Source: Mucilaginibacter gossypiicola
GTDB lineage: Bacteria > Bacteroidota > Bacteroidia > Sphingobacteriales > Sphingobacteriaceae
NCBI RefSeq assembly: GCF_900110105.1
Contig: NZ_FOCL01000005.1
Location: forward strand, 310,001 to 374,000
Length of the DNA: 64,000 nucleotides
Direction of reading: 5' to 3'
Part shown: one piece after another, positions 1 through 10,700 of the stretch
Layout of the letters: each line of letters opens with the position of its first letter
Numbering within the stretch: position 1 is the stretch's first letter
Notes under the pieces: model-generated
Told to the model about the DNA's origin: nothing
Database searches by the model: none
Seen by the model: the letters and a program-made list of their open reading frames with translations, nothing else
Program-made: the position numbers and the translations under genes

Positions 1-2263
1 GGAAATAATCGATGTAATCATTAATCAACGCAGCGTTTATAATTATAGAATATAAAGCCGCCCTGATGTATTGATTACCAACGTTGCCAAATAGTTCCAT
101 CAGATAATCGATGGTTTCCCTGTTAGCCAGCCCGAGTCCCTCAAGCGTATGAACAGCATCGAAAACTGCATATCCGTCAGCTGAAAACTCCACTATAAAG
201 TTTTTTATTCCGCCTACAGTTTCGTTGAGAATCGTCCCATTCAATTTAAGGTAGCGGATTACATGGAGTGCATTAAGACGCGTGATTCGCAGATTTTCGG
301 AATCGTTTAGTTCATTCAGCAAATATTCAGCTCCTGAATCCTGCGGTGTAAAAATAGCCAGTTCCTTTTCGGTAAATTTATTGGAGCGAAGCCAAACTTT
401 CTGTTCTTTATAATATGCAAAGATCCGCTTAAATAGTTCAAAACGTGTTGTTTCATCTACTTTATCAGCTTCAATTTTTACCAATACCTCCGGTTCTATT
501 TCAAATATCCAGTTCACGAGGGCTTTCCGCTGCTTATCATTGATAATACTCATTAGGAAAAACAAAGTATTTACCCAGCTGGGCTTGATCCGTTTATTGT
601 TAAAGGAAAGAAATGCTTGAATCTTTTCAAGAGGCAGCGTCATCAGCGCACTTGCCGCGAGGTATTCCTGAATATTATTATGATCAAATCCCCAAATGCC
701 GGTACCCGATGACTGAAAAGCAGTCGCATATTTCAACAATTCGAAATCTCCAGGTTCGGGTATAATGATCTGGAGCTCGTCGTAGGTCACGTAATTGCGC
801 CCCATCGCCTCCATACTGAGTGCAAGTCGTTTTAATATGTTCTGTATCCGCTGTTTTTGCGCCTTTAGATTGGTAGTAAATTCAAAATGCGCCTGATCGA
901 GATTGATTCGCTCCTGGATAAACATGTCCATGATTTCAACCCTGTCGACCCTGAGATTTTGGTGCGTCTGAAACTGTTTAAGCAGCAGGTTCAGGAAGAA
1001 AGGTTGTTTGCTAAGTTCTGTAAAACCTTCTTCACGAGCAGCCTTAACAAAGGCCATAACGTCGACATTATAATATCGATCCGCATAACCATATAATTTA
1101 TTGCCCGGAATATCGGAAAAGAAATAAATACTAAATTCAGGTAAAGTTCCCCTTGAGCCATTTTCAGGAAAATGATAAAAGTTCGTCCTGCAGGAAATAA
1201 CCATCCGCAATTCGGGGTATTTATCGGAAAAATTCAGTACTTGCCTTACAGCCGTATTAAAATGCTGTGGTTGTACTTCATCCAGGCCATCCAAAATGAT
1301 TAAAGCATTTCTTTCTGGGATCGAATCCCATCCGGATGGAAGGAAGTCTTCTATGGGATCCTCAACGTAGGTGTTCATCTTCTGGTAGACCGGTATAAAT
1401 GGCGTATCCTTCCTTGCATAAAAATGGGCAAGCTGCCCAAGTTCGATGGATTTTCCGGAACCCGCATTTCCGAGAAGTACTATTCTTTTTTGTCCAGTTA
1501 TCAGACTGTTCAGTGCAATTTCGGGTCCTTGTTCAAAAAATATATCCAGCTTATTTTTCTGATCCTCAAATGCAACCAGAGATCGCTGGATAACAGGATC
1601 CGCCATATATGCCTTTGCAATAAATGTTGTCGGGTTTAAACTGATAAAGCTGATTTCATCAGCTTTTGGCTGTTCCAGAAATAGTTCCTTTTCCTTAACC
1701 AGTTTTTGGGTTTCCATCCTACGTACCCATTCATACAAAATTGAATGGACCTTATTGTTGAAGTCAATGCTTTGTTGTTTGTTTGGAATCCTTAAGATCC
1801 AACCAAGTGATTTTACCTCTTCGTAAAATTCCAAGACCCGCATATGTTGTTTAGTTTCACTAAGGGTCCCAGACGCTTTAGGCTCCTTAAAAAACAGGTA
1901 CATATTTATTTGTTGGCCATTCCGGTATTTTAGTAAGGCCAATCTGAACTCCTCTTCAGTCCCACTTTGATATTCAGTATTTGTATCTGGGTTAATTGCA
2001 CCGGTCGGCGTCCCGAAGCGCATCCACAACATGCCGAGATAAATATCGTAATCTGAGAAAACCTCGTTGATCTGTTCCTGGGCACGACCATCCATTTTTG
2101 CAACAATGTCACGCCAATCCAAAGCTTTAAAACGAATGGAAGAATTTGTTATGAAAAGAGTATTATTGATGCTGTCAATAATTGCCCTGACCATATCCTT
2201 TTCTTCAGTAACGTCACCAGGACAGGAAATAAAAACTCTTACTTCAATTATATTTTCTTGCAT
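1..2263 (-). CDS. DUF4062-NACHT STAND NTPase, C-terminus beyond window
   Basis: Open reading frame from an ATG at 2263 to the left edge without a stop, about 754 codons visible. The N-terminus (VFISCPGDVTEEKDMV) matches DUF4062, a TIR-like sensor/effector domain. A NACHT-type P-loop follows: Walker A NAGSGKS near residue 267 and Walker B ILDGLDE near residue 327. The rest is helical and repeat-like. In this family such proteins are signal-transducing ATPases that oligomerise on sensing a ligand, and many bacterial members are anti-phage. It sits about 180 bp downstream of a second STAND protein on the same strand. The family call is firm; the defence role is inferred from architecture and neighbours. 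The missing C-terminus would hold the sensor repeats. Confidence 0.85.
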   Translation of the reverse strand, partial: MQENIIEVRVFISCPGDVTEEKDMVRAIIDSINNTLFITNSSIRFKALDWRDIVAKMDGRAQEQINEVFSDYDIYLGMLWMRFGTPTGAINPDTNTEYQSGTEEEFRLALLKYRNGQQINMYLFFKEPKASGTLSETKQHMRVLEFYEEVKSLGWILRIPNKQQSIDFNNKVHSILYEWVRRMETQKLVKEKELFLEQPKADEISFISLNPTTFIAKAYMADPVIQRSLVAFEDQKNKLDIFFEQGPEIALNSLITGQKRIVLLGNAGSGKSIELGQLAHFYARKDTPFIPVYQKMNTYVEDPIEDFLPSGWDSIPERNALIILDGLDEVQPQHFNTAVRQVLNFSDKYPELRMVISCRTNFYHFPENGSRGTLPEFSIYFFSDIPGNKLYGYADRYYNVDVMAFVKAAREEGFTELSKQPFFLNLLLKQFQTHQNLRVDRVEIMDMFIQERINLDQAHFEFTTNLKAQKQRIQNILKRLALSMEAMGRNYVTYDELQIIIPEPGDFELLKYATAFQSSGTGIWGFDHNNIQEYLAASALMTLPLEKIQAFLSFNNKRIKPSWVNTLFFLMSIINDKQRKALVNWIFEIEPEVLVKIEADKVDETTRFELFKRIFAYYKEQKVWLRSNKFTEKELAIFTPQDSGAEYLLNELNDSENLRITRLNALHVIRYLKLNGTILNETVGGIKNFIVEFSADGYAVFDAVHTLEGLGLANRETIDYLMELFGNVGNQYIRAALYSIIINAALINDYIDYF

Positions 2264-2443
2264 GACAGGTTTAAATCAATTCAAATATAACAACAATCTT
2301 GATCCACAAAATAGTTAACGACGTCTTATCGATCGGTCCATATACGTGTTTATTTGACGAATGTTGACAATATGGCCGTAAAAACCGGGTAATACATGGT
2401 GCAATTAACCCTCCGTCTTTAGAACAGGAATAATAATTAGAAA

Positions 2444-4831
2444 TTAAAATTGTGGTCCCCGTGCGGCATCCAGCCATGGATCATTAGGGTCGTAGCTTCC
2501 GGTAAACAATTCTTCTATTTCTTTTTCAAAGTTGCCCGCGCCTGAATCAATAGACTGTTTATTGATCAATGTGTTTCGTGCTGCTTGACTGGCTGCATAT
2601 TCCTGGTTACGTTCGATAAGTGCTTCCAATTTATCATCTTTGTAATAGTTTTCTTCGAAAAAGAAATCATCTTCTATCGCAAATTTGTAAAGGAAGTCCG
2701 TGCGTTTAATTTTGACATCATTTTTAGACAACACCCAATCTTCCTCACATAAAATCCCTTCTTTGTCATCATTTACCCAGGATTCAGTTTGCCACCCAAT
2801 GTAAAATTCCAGATAACCTTTCACTTTATCGTAGAATCCAGGCTTTTTTATAAAATCATCAAATACGTAACCATACTCATTAAAAATGTTTAGCACATCC
2901 TCAAAATCATCTTCGATTGCTGCTGTGTCAAGTAATTGAAAAATAATTTCATCCCATTGCTTTTCAATAAAGGCTTCCAACGGACTGTGTGGGGCAGCCC
3001 TTATCACCAATTTTATAAAATAGGATCTGTTGTCTTTATCAATGCTATTGATCGGGTACGTTGTTACTATAGTTAGGATTTGGTGGTCTACCGCCTCTGC
3101 AACCTGTTCATTTAAACTGAAAAGCTCATTAAGTAACGCACATTTTCTTAACTGAATGTCAACAACTTCGACATCTAAAGATTTGATATAATCGAAAACC
3201 TCCAGTAAATACCTTGCAAAATTTGATGTCTCTTCCTGTAGTGATTGCAGTTTACTGGTGTTATACACAAAAAAGTGCTGTTTTACTTGTTCGAGCTGTT
3301 CAATATAAGCGGTTCCCTTGATCAATTTCCAACGTGCTTCCTCGTTCTGAATGAAATAGTGATTTAGAAAATCATTTATAGATGGATTAATGAATTCAAT
3401 GTGTTCTGACTGGTTACTAATCGTTACTTCTTTTTTTAGAATTCCGTCCAGTAATTTTTTACAGGCATTTTGAAAAGGGTTTGCTTTTGGCTGGCAATTA
3501 AACGCCCGTACCTCATAATCCAGCATGATATCGAACATTTCCTTGGTATGAAAAGACTGTGTATTCGCTTTTTGGAGGTAGATTATATGTAAAAGTATCT
3601 TTTCTTCAATTGTCAATTGTTGTTCATATGCATACCGCCATACCTCCTCAGGATATTGGAGCGTATTCACTACAAACGCCATGAATTGATTTTCCTGAAT
3701 ATCCGAGCTGTTATTTGCTTCCGTTATGAATTCAACAAGGCGTGGATTATAGTTTGGATGGGAGATTATCCTCCAGTATTGCTTTTTTGAAAATATTTCA
3801 TTTTTATGCGCCTCTTTAAGATTGGCATGATAAAGGTGATTATAGAGTATTTTGGCTTTATCAAGTTCATTGTACTTTCCGAGTTCTATTTCTTTTCGGG
3901 CGATATCTACCTTGACCCTTTTCATCTTTTCGTACCTGTCCATGGCCGTCCTGAAGATAGTTGTGCGGGTAGTCAGGATCAAATACTTATTTTTTGTATC
4001 CTTGATTCGTTCCAGAAAATTCACGAAGCCAGATTCTGAAGTACGCGGATTGGTTATTTCTAAATAATTGGCGCCAAGAAAATCATCAAAATAAAACACC
4101 TGTTTCACTTTCGGATCACTTACGAAAAGTTCTTCGGCATCTTTGATATCGGAGTCTACATAAATTAATTGATGATCTTTAGACATTAGATGATAGGTCA
4201 GAAAATTGGCCAAAGTAGTCTTTCCAACACCTGGCTGACCCGTTATCAGAATGTATTTATGTTTCGTCAGGATGTCAAACGCATCATCATAACTTTGACT
4301 ATGGCAGTAAAGTTGAATCGTCTTCCTTATTTTTTGCTCCGCAAATGCAGATCTTCCCAACACAGCATTGCGCAATACGGTTTGTAATACATTCGTTCCA
4401 GACAACCATAACTTATACCATTTCCTTTCTAATTCGGCATCTGTTTCTAAATATTTGTTCAGATCCTCTGGCCCAAAAATATCATTAGCCGTCTGCATAT
4501 ACGGGCGAAATAAGGCAAAAAGCTCATTCTTATACTTATTGCTCAAAGGCACTGAGGTTACAATAATATAGCGATCTGGATTTAGTAATATAACTTTGGG
4601 CTTTTCTTTGGTAGTCAGATCCGCAAGCAGTTTTTTATAACCAGACTTTAAATAATGTTTTGCCTGAACGACTACGGCGTTCAGATTGACTGATGAACAA
4701 CATCTCAAATCTACACCCTGATCCTGGCCTCCTTTAAAATCCTGCAAATCGAGTTCGAATTTATTATTCAAAATATCGCGGGACAGCCGCTCGAATTCTT
4801 TGTCATTTAAAGTAGAAAAATCGTATGCCAT
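2444..4831 (-). CDS. Mrr-like nuclease fused to nSTAND3 NTPase
   Basis: A 795-residue protein. I place the start at the ATG at 4831 (MAYDFSTLNDKEFERL) rather than the upstream ATG at 4957, because the additional 42 residues look like untranslated leader and the family normally begins just before the nuclease domain. Residues about 5-65 carry the Mrr-type restriction fold: GGQDQGVDL followed by VVVQAKHY, the D and QxK catalytic pattern. A P-loop GQPGVGKTT lies near residue 200, with an aspartate-rich Walker B (VFYFDDF) near 250, the nSTAND3 arrangement. The C-terminal half is helical and probably senses a target. Known relatives are predicted suicide or restriction-type defence proteins. It is on the same strand as the NACHT gene downstream, so the two could be co-expressed. 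Confidence 0.8.
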   Translation of the reverse strand: MAYDFSTLNDKEFERLSRDILNNKFELDLQDFKGGQDQGVDLRCCSSVNLNAVVVQAKHYLKSGYKKLLADLTTKEKPKVILLNPDRYIIVTSVPLSNKYKNELFALFRPYMQTANDIFGPEDLNKYLETDAELERKWYKLWLSGTNVLQTVLRNAVLGRSAFAEQKIRKTIQLYCHSQSYDDAFDILTKHKYILITGQPGVGKTTLANFLTYHLMSKDHQLIYVDSDIKDAEELFVSDPKVKQVFYFDDFLGANYLEITNPRTSESGFVNFLERIKDTKNKYLILTTRTTIFRTAMDRYEKMKRVKVDIARKEIELGKYNELDKAKILYNHLYHANLKEAHKNEIFSKKQYWRIISHPNYNPRLVEFITEANNSSDIQENQFMAFVVNTLQYPEEVWRYAYEQQLTIEEKILLHIIYLQKANTQSFHTKEMFDIMLDYEVRAFNCQPKANPFQNACKKLLDGILKKEVTISNQSEHIEFINPSINDFLNHYFIQNEEARWKLIKGTAYIEQLEQVKQHFFVYNTSKLQSLQEETSNFARYLLEVFDYIKSLDVEVVDIQLRKCALLNELFSLNEQVAEAVDHQILTIVTTYPINSIDKDNRSYFIKLVIRAAPHSPLEAFIEKQWDEIIFQLLDTAAIEDDFEDVLNIFNEYGYVFDDFIKKPGFYDKVKGYLEFYIGWQTESWVNDDKEGILCEEDWVLSKNDVKIKRTDFLYKFAIEDDFFFEENYYKDDKLEALIERNQEYAASQAARNTLINKQSIDSGAGNFEKEIEELFTGSYDPNDPWLDAARGPQF

Positions 4832-5139
4832 TAAATTTTTAAGGGAAAGAATTATAAAAGTAAGAATTAGTTTACTTTTTTGAAGGTGTCTAACTCTTAC
4901 TCTGTTTTTAGCACCCAGGTCCCTGCAGTATAATCTCCTTAACAGAATGTCAAACAAGGTTTGTTAATTTCCTTGTTCTGTAAACGAGCATAGTTTATTT
5001 TAATGGCGCTTCCGCAATAGAAGTCTGCAGGAATTTATTTCCTTTTTCCGTATTGTTGCGCTCGGAAAATATTCCAGGAAATCGGAGGACAAGCCTTTGC
5101 TTTGCCCTGCCCCCGGAAAAGACATAATTGCTCCATCGA
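4832..5139. other. Intergenic gap without recognised gene
   Basis: About 310 bases between two minus-strand genes. It must contain the promoter of the Mrr-nSTAND3 gene. No TAnnTTTG box, hairpin or coding segment was convincing. Confidence 0.4.
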
Positions 5140-5406
5140 TTATAGCTTTAAGCTTTTTAATAACTGGTCCATTTCTTTTTGGCTGCCGGTCAACTTTGCG
5201 GCAATGTCTTCCTGATCGTCAACGCTCAGCAACCGCCCGTCATAAATCCAGTTATGGTCTTCATCGAATAAGATCCGGCCCAGGTAAATTTCGTTTAAAA
5301 GGTCGAAAAGGGAATACGTCGCATCTCCGTTGGGAACGATGCGTACCCAGCGTTCCGAACCTGTTTTGACCGTTTCCGGCTTATCTGTGAATAACTTACT
5401 TCTCAT
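5140..5406 (-). CDS. Small conserved-looking hypothetical protein
   Basis: An 88-residue protein starting at the ATG at 5406 (MRSKLFTDKPETVKTG). A longer reading in the same frame to 5736 would overlap imuA antisense and cross the divergent promoter, so it is rejected. No signal peptide or membrane segment is visible. The sequence is polar with a W-x-R-I-V stretch, a DLLNEIYLGRILFDED segment and an acidic C-terminal half. It is divergent from imuA and shares its control region, so it may belong to the same damage response. Function unknown. Confidence 0.55.
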   Translation of the reverse strand: MRSKLFTDKPETVKTGSERWVRIVPNGDATYSLFDLLNEIYLGRILFDEDHNWIYDGRLLSVDDQEDIAAKLTGSQKEMDQLLKSLKL

Positions 5407-5449
5407 TGAAAACAAAAGTGGATAAAAAAATGTAAAAAAGTATAATGAA

Positions 5450-5475
5450 ATGCTAAAAATATTAGCATAGTTTTG
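5450..5475 (+). promoter_or_regulatory. imuA promoter with palindromic operator
   Basis: ATGCTAA (5450-5456), five bases, then TTAGCAT (5462-5468): a perfect 7-5-7 inverted repeat. Its last base is the first base of TAGTTTTG (5468-5475), an exact match to the Bacteroidota -7 element TAnnTTTG, 21 bp before the imuA ATG. A repressor bound here would block RNA polymerase. The overlap with the promoter is seen directly; the identity of the repressor is unknown. Confidence 0.65.
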
Positions 5476-5496
5476 TAGTCCCCAAATTGATCGGTT

Positions 5497-6222
5497 ATGA
5501 CAGGCGCAAAAGAAGAAATCATCAGCAAACTCCGGCAGGATATCCTGCAATGGGAGGGATTCCGGCCACCGCTGCCGGGAATGGCGGGAAGTTTTGAATT
5601 GGGACCGCTGGAACAGGCTTTTCCCAATGACGTTTTCCCTACAGGGACGGTCCATGAGTTCATCAGCCTTTGCCCGGAAGATACCGCGGCCTGCGGCGGT
5701 TTCATAGCCGGGCTCGTAAAGACATTGCTGCAGCATGGCGGCGCATGCCTGTGGATCAGTGCTACCAGGCGCATCTACCCGCCGGCATTGAAGCTGTTTG
5801 GAGTAGATCCAGATCTGGTCGTATTTGTTGATGTGCCGCTCATTAGAGATGTTTTGTGGGTAACGGAAGAAGCGCTGAAATGTGAAGGCGTCGCCGCTGT
5901 GATCTGCGAAACCGGTGGCATGAACTTTATGGAATCAAGACGCCTGCAGCTTGCCGTGGAAAAAAGCCATGTAACCGGCTTCATCCTTCAGAAAGACGCA
6001 AAAAGGGTAGGTACTACAGCCTCGGTAGCCCGATGGCGGGTCAGGCAGGTGCCCAGTGAACCCCGCCCGGGTATGCCTGGTGTAGGCTTCCCGCGCTGGC
6101 AGGTCGACCTGTTAAAAGTCCGGAACGGGAATCCCGGGAGCTGGACGGTAGAATGGTCGAAACGTAAATTCCGGACAATTATTCCCATCGAACCTGCTGA
6201 ACAATTGCGGTATTATGCCTAA
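5497..6222 (+). CDS. imuA: ImuA-like RecA/SulA-family protein
   Basis: A 241-residue protein that opens the mutagenesis cassette. ImuA is a RecA-like protein that supports translesion synthesis by ImuB and DnaE2. Visible family features are the N-terminal amphipathic segment (EEIISKLRQDI), the substrate-loop style FPTGTVHEFISL around residue 45-57, and the central RecA-like strands (ACLWISATRRIYPPAL, VAAVICETGG). A canonical GxxxxGKT P-loop is not present, as is common in short ImuA proteins. It overlaps imuB by 8 bp, so translation is coupled. The promoter holds a palindromic operator, consistent with SOS-like control. Confidence 0.85.
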   Translation: MTGAKEEIISKLRQDILQWEGFRPPLPGMAGSFELGPLEQAFPNDVFPTGTVHEFISLCPEDTAACGGFIAGLVKTLLQHGGACLWISATRRIYPPALKLFGVDPDLVVFVDVPLIRDVLWVTEEALKCEGVAAVICETGGMNFMESRRLQLAVEKSHVTGFILQKDAKRVGTTASVARWRVRQVPSEPRPGMPGVGFPRWQVDLLKVRNGNPGSWTVEWSKRKFRTIIPIEPAEQLRYYA

Positions 6223-7717
6223 ACGTTTCGTATCGATTTGGTTCAGGCACCTGCTGACCGACTGGAAGAAAATACGTCAGCCCTCCCTGAAAGGAAAGGC
6301 TATCGTATTTGCTGAACCCAACCACGGCCGGCTCGTTATTACTGCGACCAGCGCGGAAGCGGAAAAATATGGCGTAATTGCCGGGATGGTCGTGGCCGAC
6401 GCGAAGGTCATCGCACCCGGCCTGGAAGTGTTGGATGGGAAACCGGGGCATAACCTGAAGCTCCTCAAAGGACTTGCAGAATGGAGCCTCCGTTATACCC
6501 CATTGGTGGCAGTCGATCTGCCGGACGGCCTGCTGCTGGAGGTTACCGGTTGCACCCACCTGAGGGGCGGCGAACGGGATTTTCTGAAAGATCTGACCGG
6601 TCGCCTGAAGGAATTCGGGTATGACGTAAGGCCCGGTATGGCGGATACCATAGGCTGCGCATGGGGCGTAGCGCGTTGTGCCCCTTATGATCTCATTGTA
6701 CCGGAAGGGGGGCATCGTATGGCCATGATGCCGTTGCCACCATCGGCTTTACGGCTTCCGACAGATCTGTTGATCAAGCTCCAAAACCTGGGCCTCTACC
6801 AGGTCAGCAGCTTCATTCATATACCCCATGCCGTACTGCGCCGAAGGTTCGGAAAAGAAATGATCTTGCGGATGCTACAGGCACTTGGGCAGGAAGAGGA
6901 ATTCCTGGTGCCCCTTAAAGAGCCGGTGCCTTATAGTGAACGATTAAATTGCCTGGAACCTGTGAGTACGCGTCCGGCCATCGAGATAGCCCTTAAAACT
7001 TTGCTGGATAACCTGTGTAAAAGGTTGTATGGCGAGGGGCGCGGATTGAGGACCGCGATCATGACCTATTACCGGATCGACGGTCAGTCTGGAAAGGTAG
7101 CTATCGGCACCAATTCTGCAAGTCATCGCAGTGAACACCTGTTTAAGCTTTTCGCCTTGCAACTGGACACCGTCGCCCCGGGCCTGGGCATCGAACTTTT
7201 CGTACTCGACGCTTTCCAGGTAGAGCCTGTGAATGAGAAGCAAAACGACCTGTGGGCCGCGAAACCAGGGGCGGACAGTGAAGTAGTAACGGAAATGCTT
7301 GACCGTATCGCCGGAAAAATTGGAACTGAAGGCATCAGGCGTTACCTGCCTGATGAGCACTACTGGCCGGAACGTACTGCCCTGCCAACCCACGAGATCC
7401 GGAAAAAACCGGACAGTGAATGGCGCAGGGATAAACCCCGGCCGATGCAGTTACTTGACAACCCTGAACCGATAGAGGCGACTGCGCTCACCCCGGACTA
7501 CCCGCCGATCCTTTTTATCTATAAGGGAAAACGGCATGAAATTAAAAAAGCGGACGGTCCGGAACGCATAGAACGGGAGTGGTGGCTGGAGGAAGGTGAA
7601 CACCGGGACTATTATATCGCCGAAGACCAGGACGGGAGGCGGTACTGGATCTTCCGGTCCGGGCACTACAACGGGGAACAATCGGGGCACTGGTTTTTAC
7701 ACGGCTTTTTCGCATGA
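6215..7717 (+). CDS. imuB: ImuB, catalytically inactive Y-family polymerase-like protein
   Basis: A 500-residue protein beginning MPKRFVSIWFRHLL. It has the Y-family polymerase layout (palm/fingers about 1-170, thumb and little finger about 170-340), but the metal-binding acidic residues are gone: the first motif reads FVSIWF instead of DxDxFF, and the SIDE motif is replaced by PDGLLLEVTG. This is the hallmark of ImuB, which links the beta clamp and DnaE2 rather than polymerising. The C-terminal about 60 residues (IKKADGPERIEREWW, YWIFRSG) match DUF6504, frequent in ImuB. It overlaps imuA and shares an ATGA overlap with dnaE2, so the three genes form one operon. Confidence 0.88.
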   Translation: MPKRFVSIWFRHLLTDWKKIRQPSLKGKAIVFAEPNHGRLVITATSAEAEKYGVIAGMVVADAKVIAPGLEVLDGKPGHNLKLLKGLAEWSLRYTPLVAVDLPDGLLLEVTGCTHLRGGERDFLKDLTGRLKEFGYDVRPGMADTIGCAWGVARCAPYDLIVPEGGHRMAMMPLPPSALRLPTDLLIKLQNLGLYQVSSFIHIPHAVLRRRFGKEMILRMLQALGQEEEFLVPLKEPVPYSERLNCLEPVSTRPAIEIALKTLLDNLCKRLYGEGRGLRTAIMTYYRIDGQSGKVAIGTNSASHRSEHLFKLFALQLDTVAPGLGIELFVLDAFQVEPVNEKQNDLWAAKPGADSEVVTEMLDRIAGKIGTEGIRRYLPDEHYWPERTALPTHEIRKKPDSEWRRDKPRPMQLLDNPEPIEATALTPDYPPILFIYKGKRHEIKKADGPERIEREWWLEEGEHRDYYIAEDQDGRRYWIFRSGHYNGEQSGHWFLHGFFA

Positions 7718-10700
7718 GTTACGTTGAACTACAGGTTACCAGCAATTTCAGCTTCCGCAGGGGCGGATCACACCCTGAAGAGCTTGTCGACCAGGCTGCC
7801 GACCTAGGTTACGATGCCATTGCCATTACCGACCGTAATACTTTTGCCGGCCTGGTCCGGGGATACGTGGTCGCAAACGATCGCAAGATCCGCCTGATCC
7901 CCGCGGTTCGCCTTGACCTGCTCGACGGGCCCAGCCTGCTGGCCTACCCGACTGACAAAGCCGCATACGCCCGTTTGTCGGCCCTGCTCACACGCGGCAA
8001 CTTTCGCGCAGAAAAAGAGAAATGTTTTATCTATAAAAAGGATGTTTACGAATTCGCTGAAGGCAGTTATTTCATCGTCATACCGCCTGCCTCGCTGACG
8101 GAGGACTTTGAATTCGAACTTATTTTCAAGCACGACCTTGCTGACTATGAGCGAAATTTAGGGGATAGACTTTTCATAGCGGCAACCAAATATTACACAG
8201 GGGATGATGCCAAACGTCTTTTTCTGCTGGCAGAACTCGGCGTTCCGATGGTCGCAACCAACGATGTACATTACCATGACCCTTCAAGACGGGAATTGCA
8301 GGATGTGCTCACCTGCGTCAGGGAAAAATGTACGATCTATAATGCCGGCTACAAACTCCACCAGAATGCGGAACGCCATTTGAAGGCGAAAACCGAAATG
8401 GAACGGATTTTCCGGGCTTACCCGGAGGCGATAGCCAATGCCCGGGTCATTGCCGATGCCTGCATCTTCGACCTGAAAAGCCTGAAATATGTTTATCCAA
8501 AAGAGCTGATCACCGATGGCCGGACACCTGATGAACAGCTTGCGATGCTGGCCTGGCAGGGCGCTAAGAATTTTTACGGAGAGCAGCTTCCGCCCAAAGT
8601 GGTGAAACAGATCGCGTTTGAACTTGATTTTATTAAAAAAACGGACAATGCCAATTACTTCCTCACCGTAGAGGATTATGTCCGCTGGGCCAGGGAACAT
8701 GGTATCCTCTGCCAGGGTAGGGGATCCGCTGCTAATTCTACCGTCTGCTTTTGCCTGGGTATCACTTCCGTTAACCCCGATAAATTCAACCTGTTGTTCG
8801 CGCGCTTCATGTCGGAAGAACGCAACGAGCCGCCCGATATCGATGTGGACTTTGAACACGAAAGGAGGGAAGAGGTGATCCAGTATATTTTCAACAAGTT
8901 CGGCCGTGACCGGGCGGCGATCCTGCCCACTGTTACGGTACTCCATCAAAAAGGCGCGATCCGGGATGTGGGCAGGGCTATGGGTTTATCGGTAGACACC
9001 GTTAACAGGCTGTCCAACGCGATCTGGGAATTCACGGATGAATGGTTCGAGGAGGATAAACTCAGGGCCCTCGGACTGAACCCCAAGGATCCGCATATGT
9101 TGAAAGTATTAAGCCTCACGTCGCAGCTCATCGGCTTTCCGAGGCAGCTCGGCCAGCATACCGGCGGTTTCGTCATTACCGAAGGACAGCTGAGCGACCT
9201 GTGCCCCATCTTCAAAGCGAGGATGGAGGACCGGACGAACATTGAATGGAACAAGGACGATATCGATGCCCTCGGCTTTTTAAAGGTCGATGTTCTCGGG
9301 CTCGGGATGCTCACCTGCATTCGTAAAGCTTTTGACCTGGCCAAACAGCATTATGGATTAGACCTTACCCTGGCCAATATTCCACAGGATGACCCGAAAG
9401 TTTACCAGATGATCACCGAGGCTGATACCCTGGGCGTGTTCCAGATTGAAAGCCGCGCGCAGATGTCCATGTTACCGCGCATGAAACCGAATTGCTTTTA
9501 CGATCTCGTGATCGAAGTGGCCATAGTACGACCCGGACCCATACAGGGGGATATGGTGCATCCCTACCTGAGACGACGAACGGGTGAGGAATCGGTGGAT
9601 TATCCCTCGGACGAGATTAAATCCATCCTGGAAAGGACATTGGGCGTGCCGCTTTTCCAGGAGCAGGCCATGGAAATCGCCATCGTCGCTGCAGGTTTTA
9701 CTCCTGCCGAAGCGGATCTCCTGCGACGGAGTATGGCCACTTTTAAATTTAATGGCCTGGTCACCAAATTTGAACATAAGCTGGTCAATGGCATGGTGGA
9801 ACGGGGATATACGAAAGACTTCGCTCAGCGGATCTTTAAACAGCTGGAGGGTTTCGGTAGCTATGGTTTTCCGGAAAGCCACGCAGCCAGTTTCGCCCTC
9901 CTGGTCTACGTATCCTGCTGGCTGAAATGTTATTACCCGGACGTATTCGCAGCTGCCCTGCTGAACAGCCAGCCCATGGGCTTTTACCAACCGGCACAGA
10001 TCGTGCGGAATGCCGCTGAGCATGGTGTGAAAATCCTTCCGGCAGACATCAACCTTTCTCAATGGGACAACACGCTGGAGCGGAAATGGGGTAACTATTA
10101 TGCGCTTCGTTTAGGGTTCAGGCAGGTTAAGGGCGTCCGGGAAGATGAAATGCAGCGTCTTGTTTCGGGCCGTGTAAAGAAATATACTGCTGCCAGTCAG
10201 GTTTGTGAAGCGGGCGTTTCAGTCGCTACGCTTGAACTGCTGGCCAATGGGGATGCCTTCCGTTCCATGGGTATGGACAGGCGCCAGGCACTTTGGGATG
10301 TCGCAGCCTTGAAGGATCGCCCTATAGCGGCTTTTGAAGGCCAACCATCGGAAAGTGAGTTTGAGCCCCAGGTGCAATTGCCGCTGATGTTGCCATCAGA
10401 ACATGTCGTGCAGGATTATGCGACTACAGGGCTTTCGATCAAAGGCCACCCGGTAGGCTTTATAAGGGAAAAATTAAACATGTTGAATGTGCTGCCCTGC
10501 AGTAAATTAAGTGAATGCGAGGAAGCACAGTGGATCAAGGTCGCTGGCCTCGTACTGGTCAGGCAAAGGCCTGGTACCGCCAAAGGCGTTTGTTTTATTA
10601 CCCTGGAAGATGAGACAGGCCAAAGCAATCTGGTTGTATTCCCGCAGGTATTCGATAAGTACCGCAAGGAAATACAGAATTCCCGTCTGCTGATGGTCGA

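Noticed and set aside
5140..5736. 198-codon reading of the small gene before imuA
   Set aside because: It overlaps imuA antisense and the divergent promoter; the internal ATG at 5406 gives a sensible protein.
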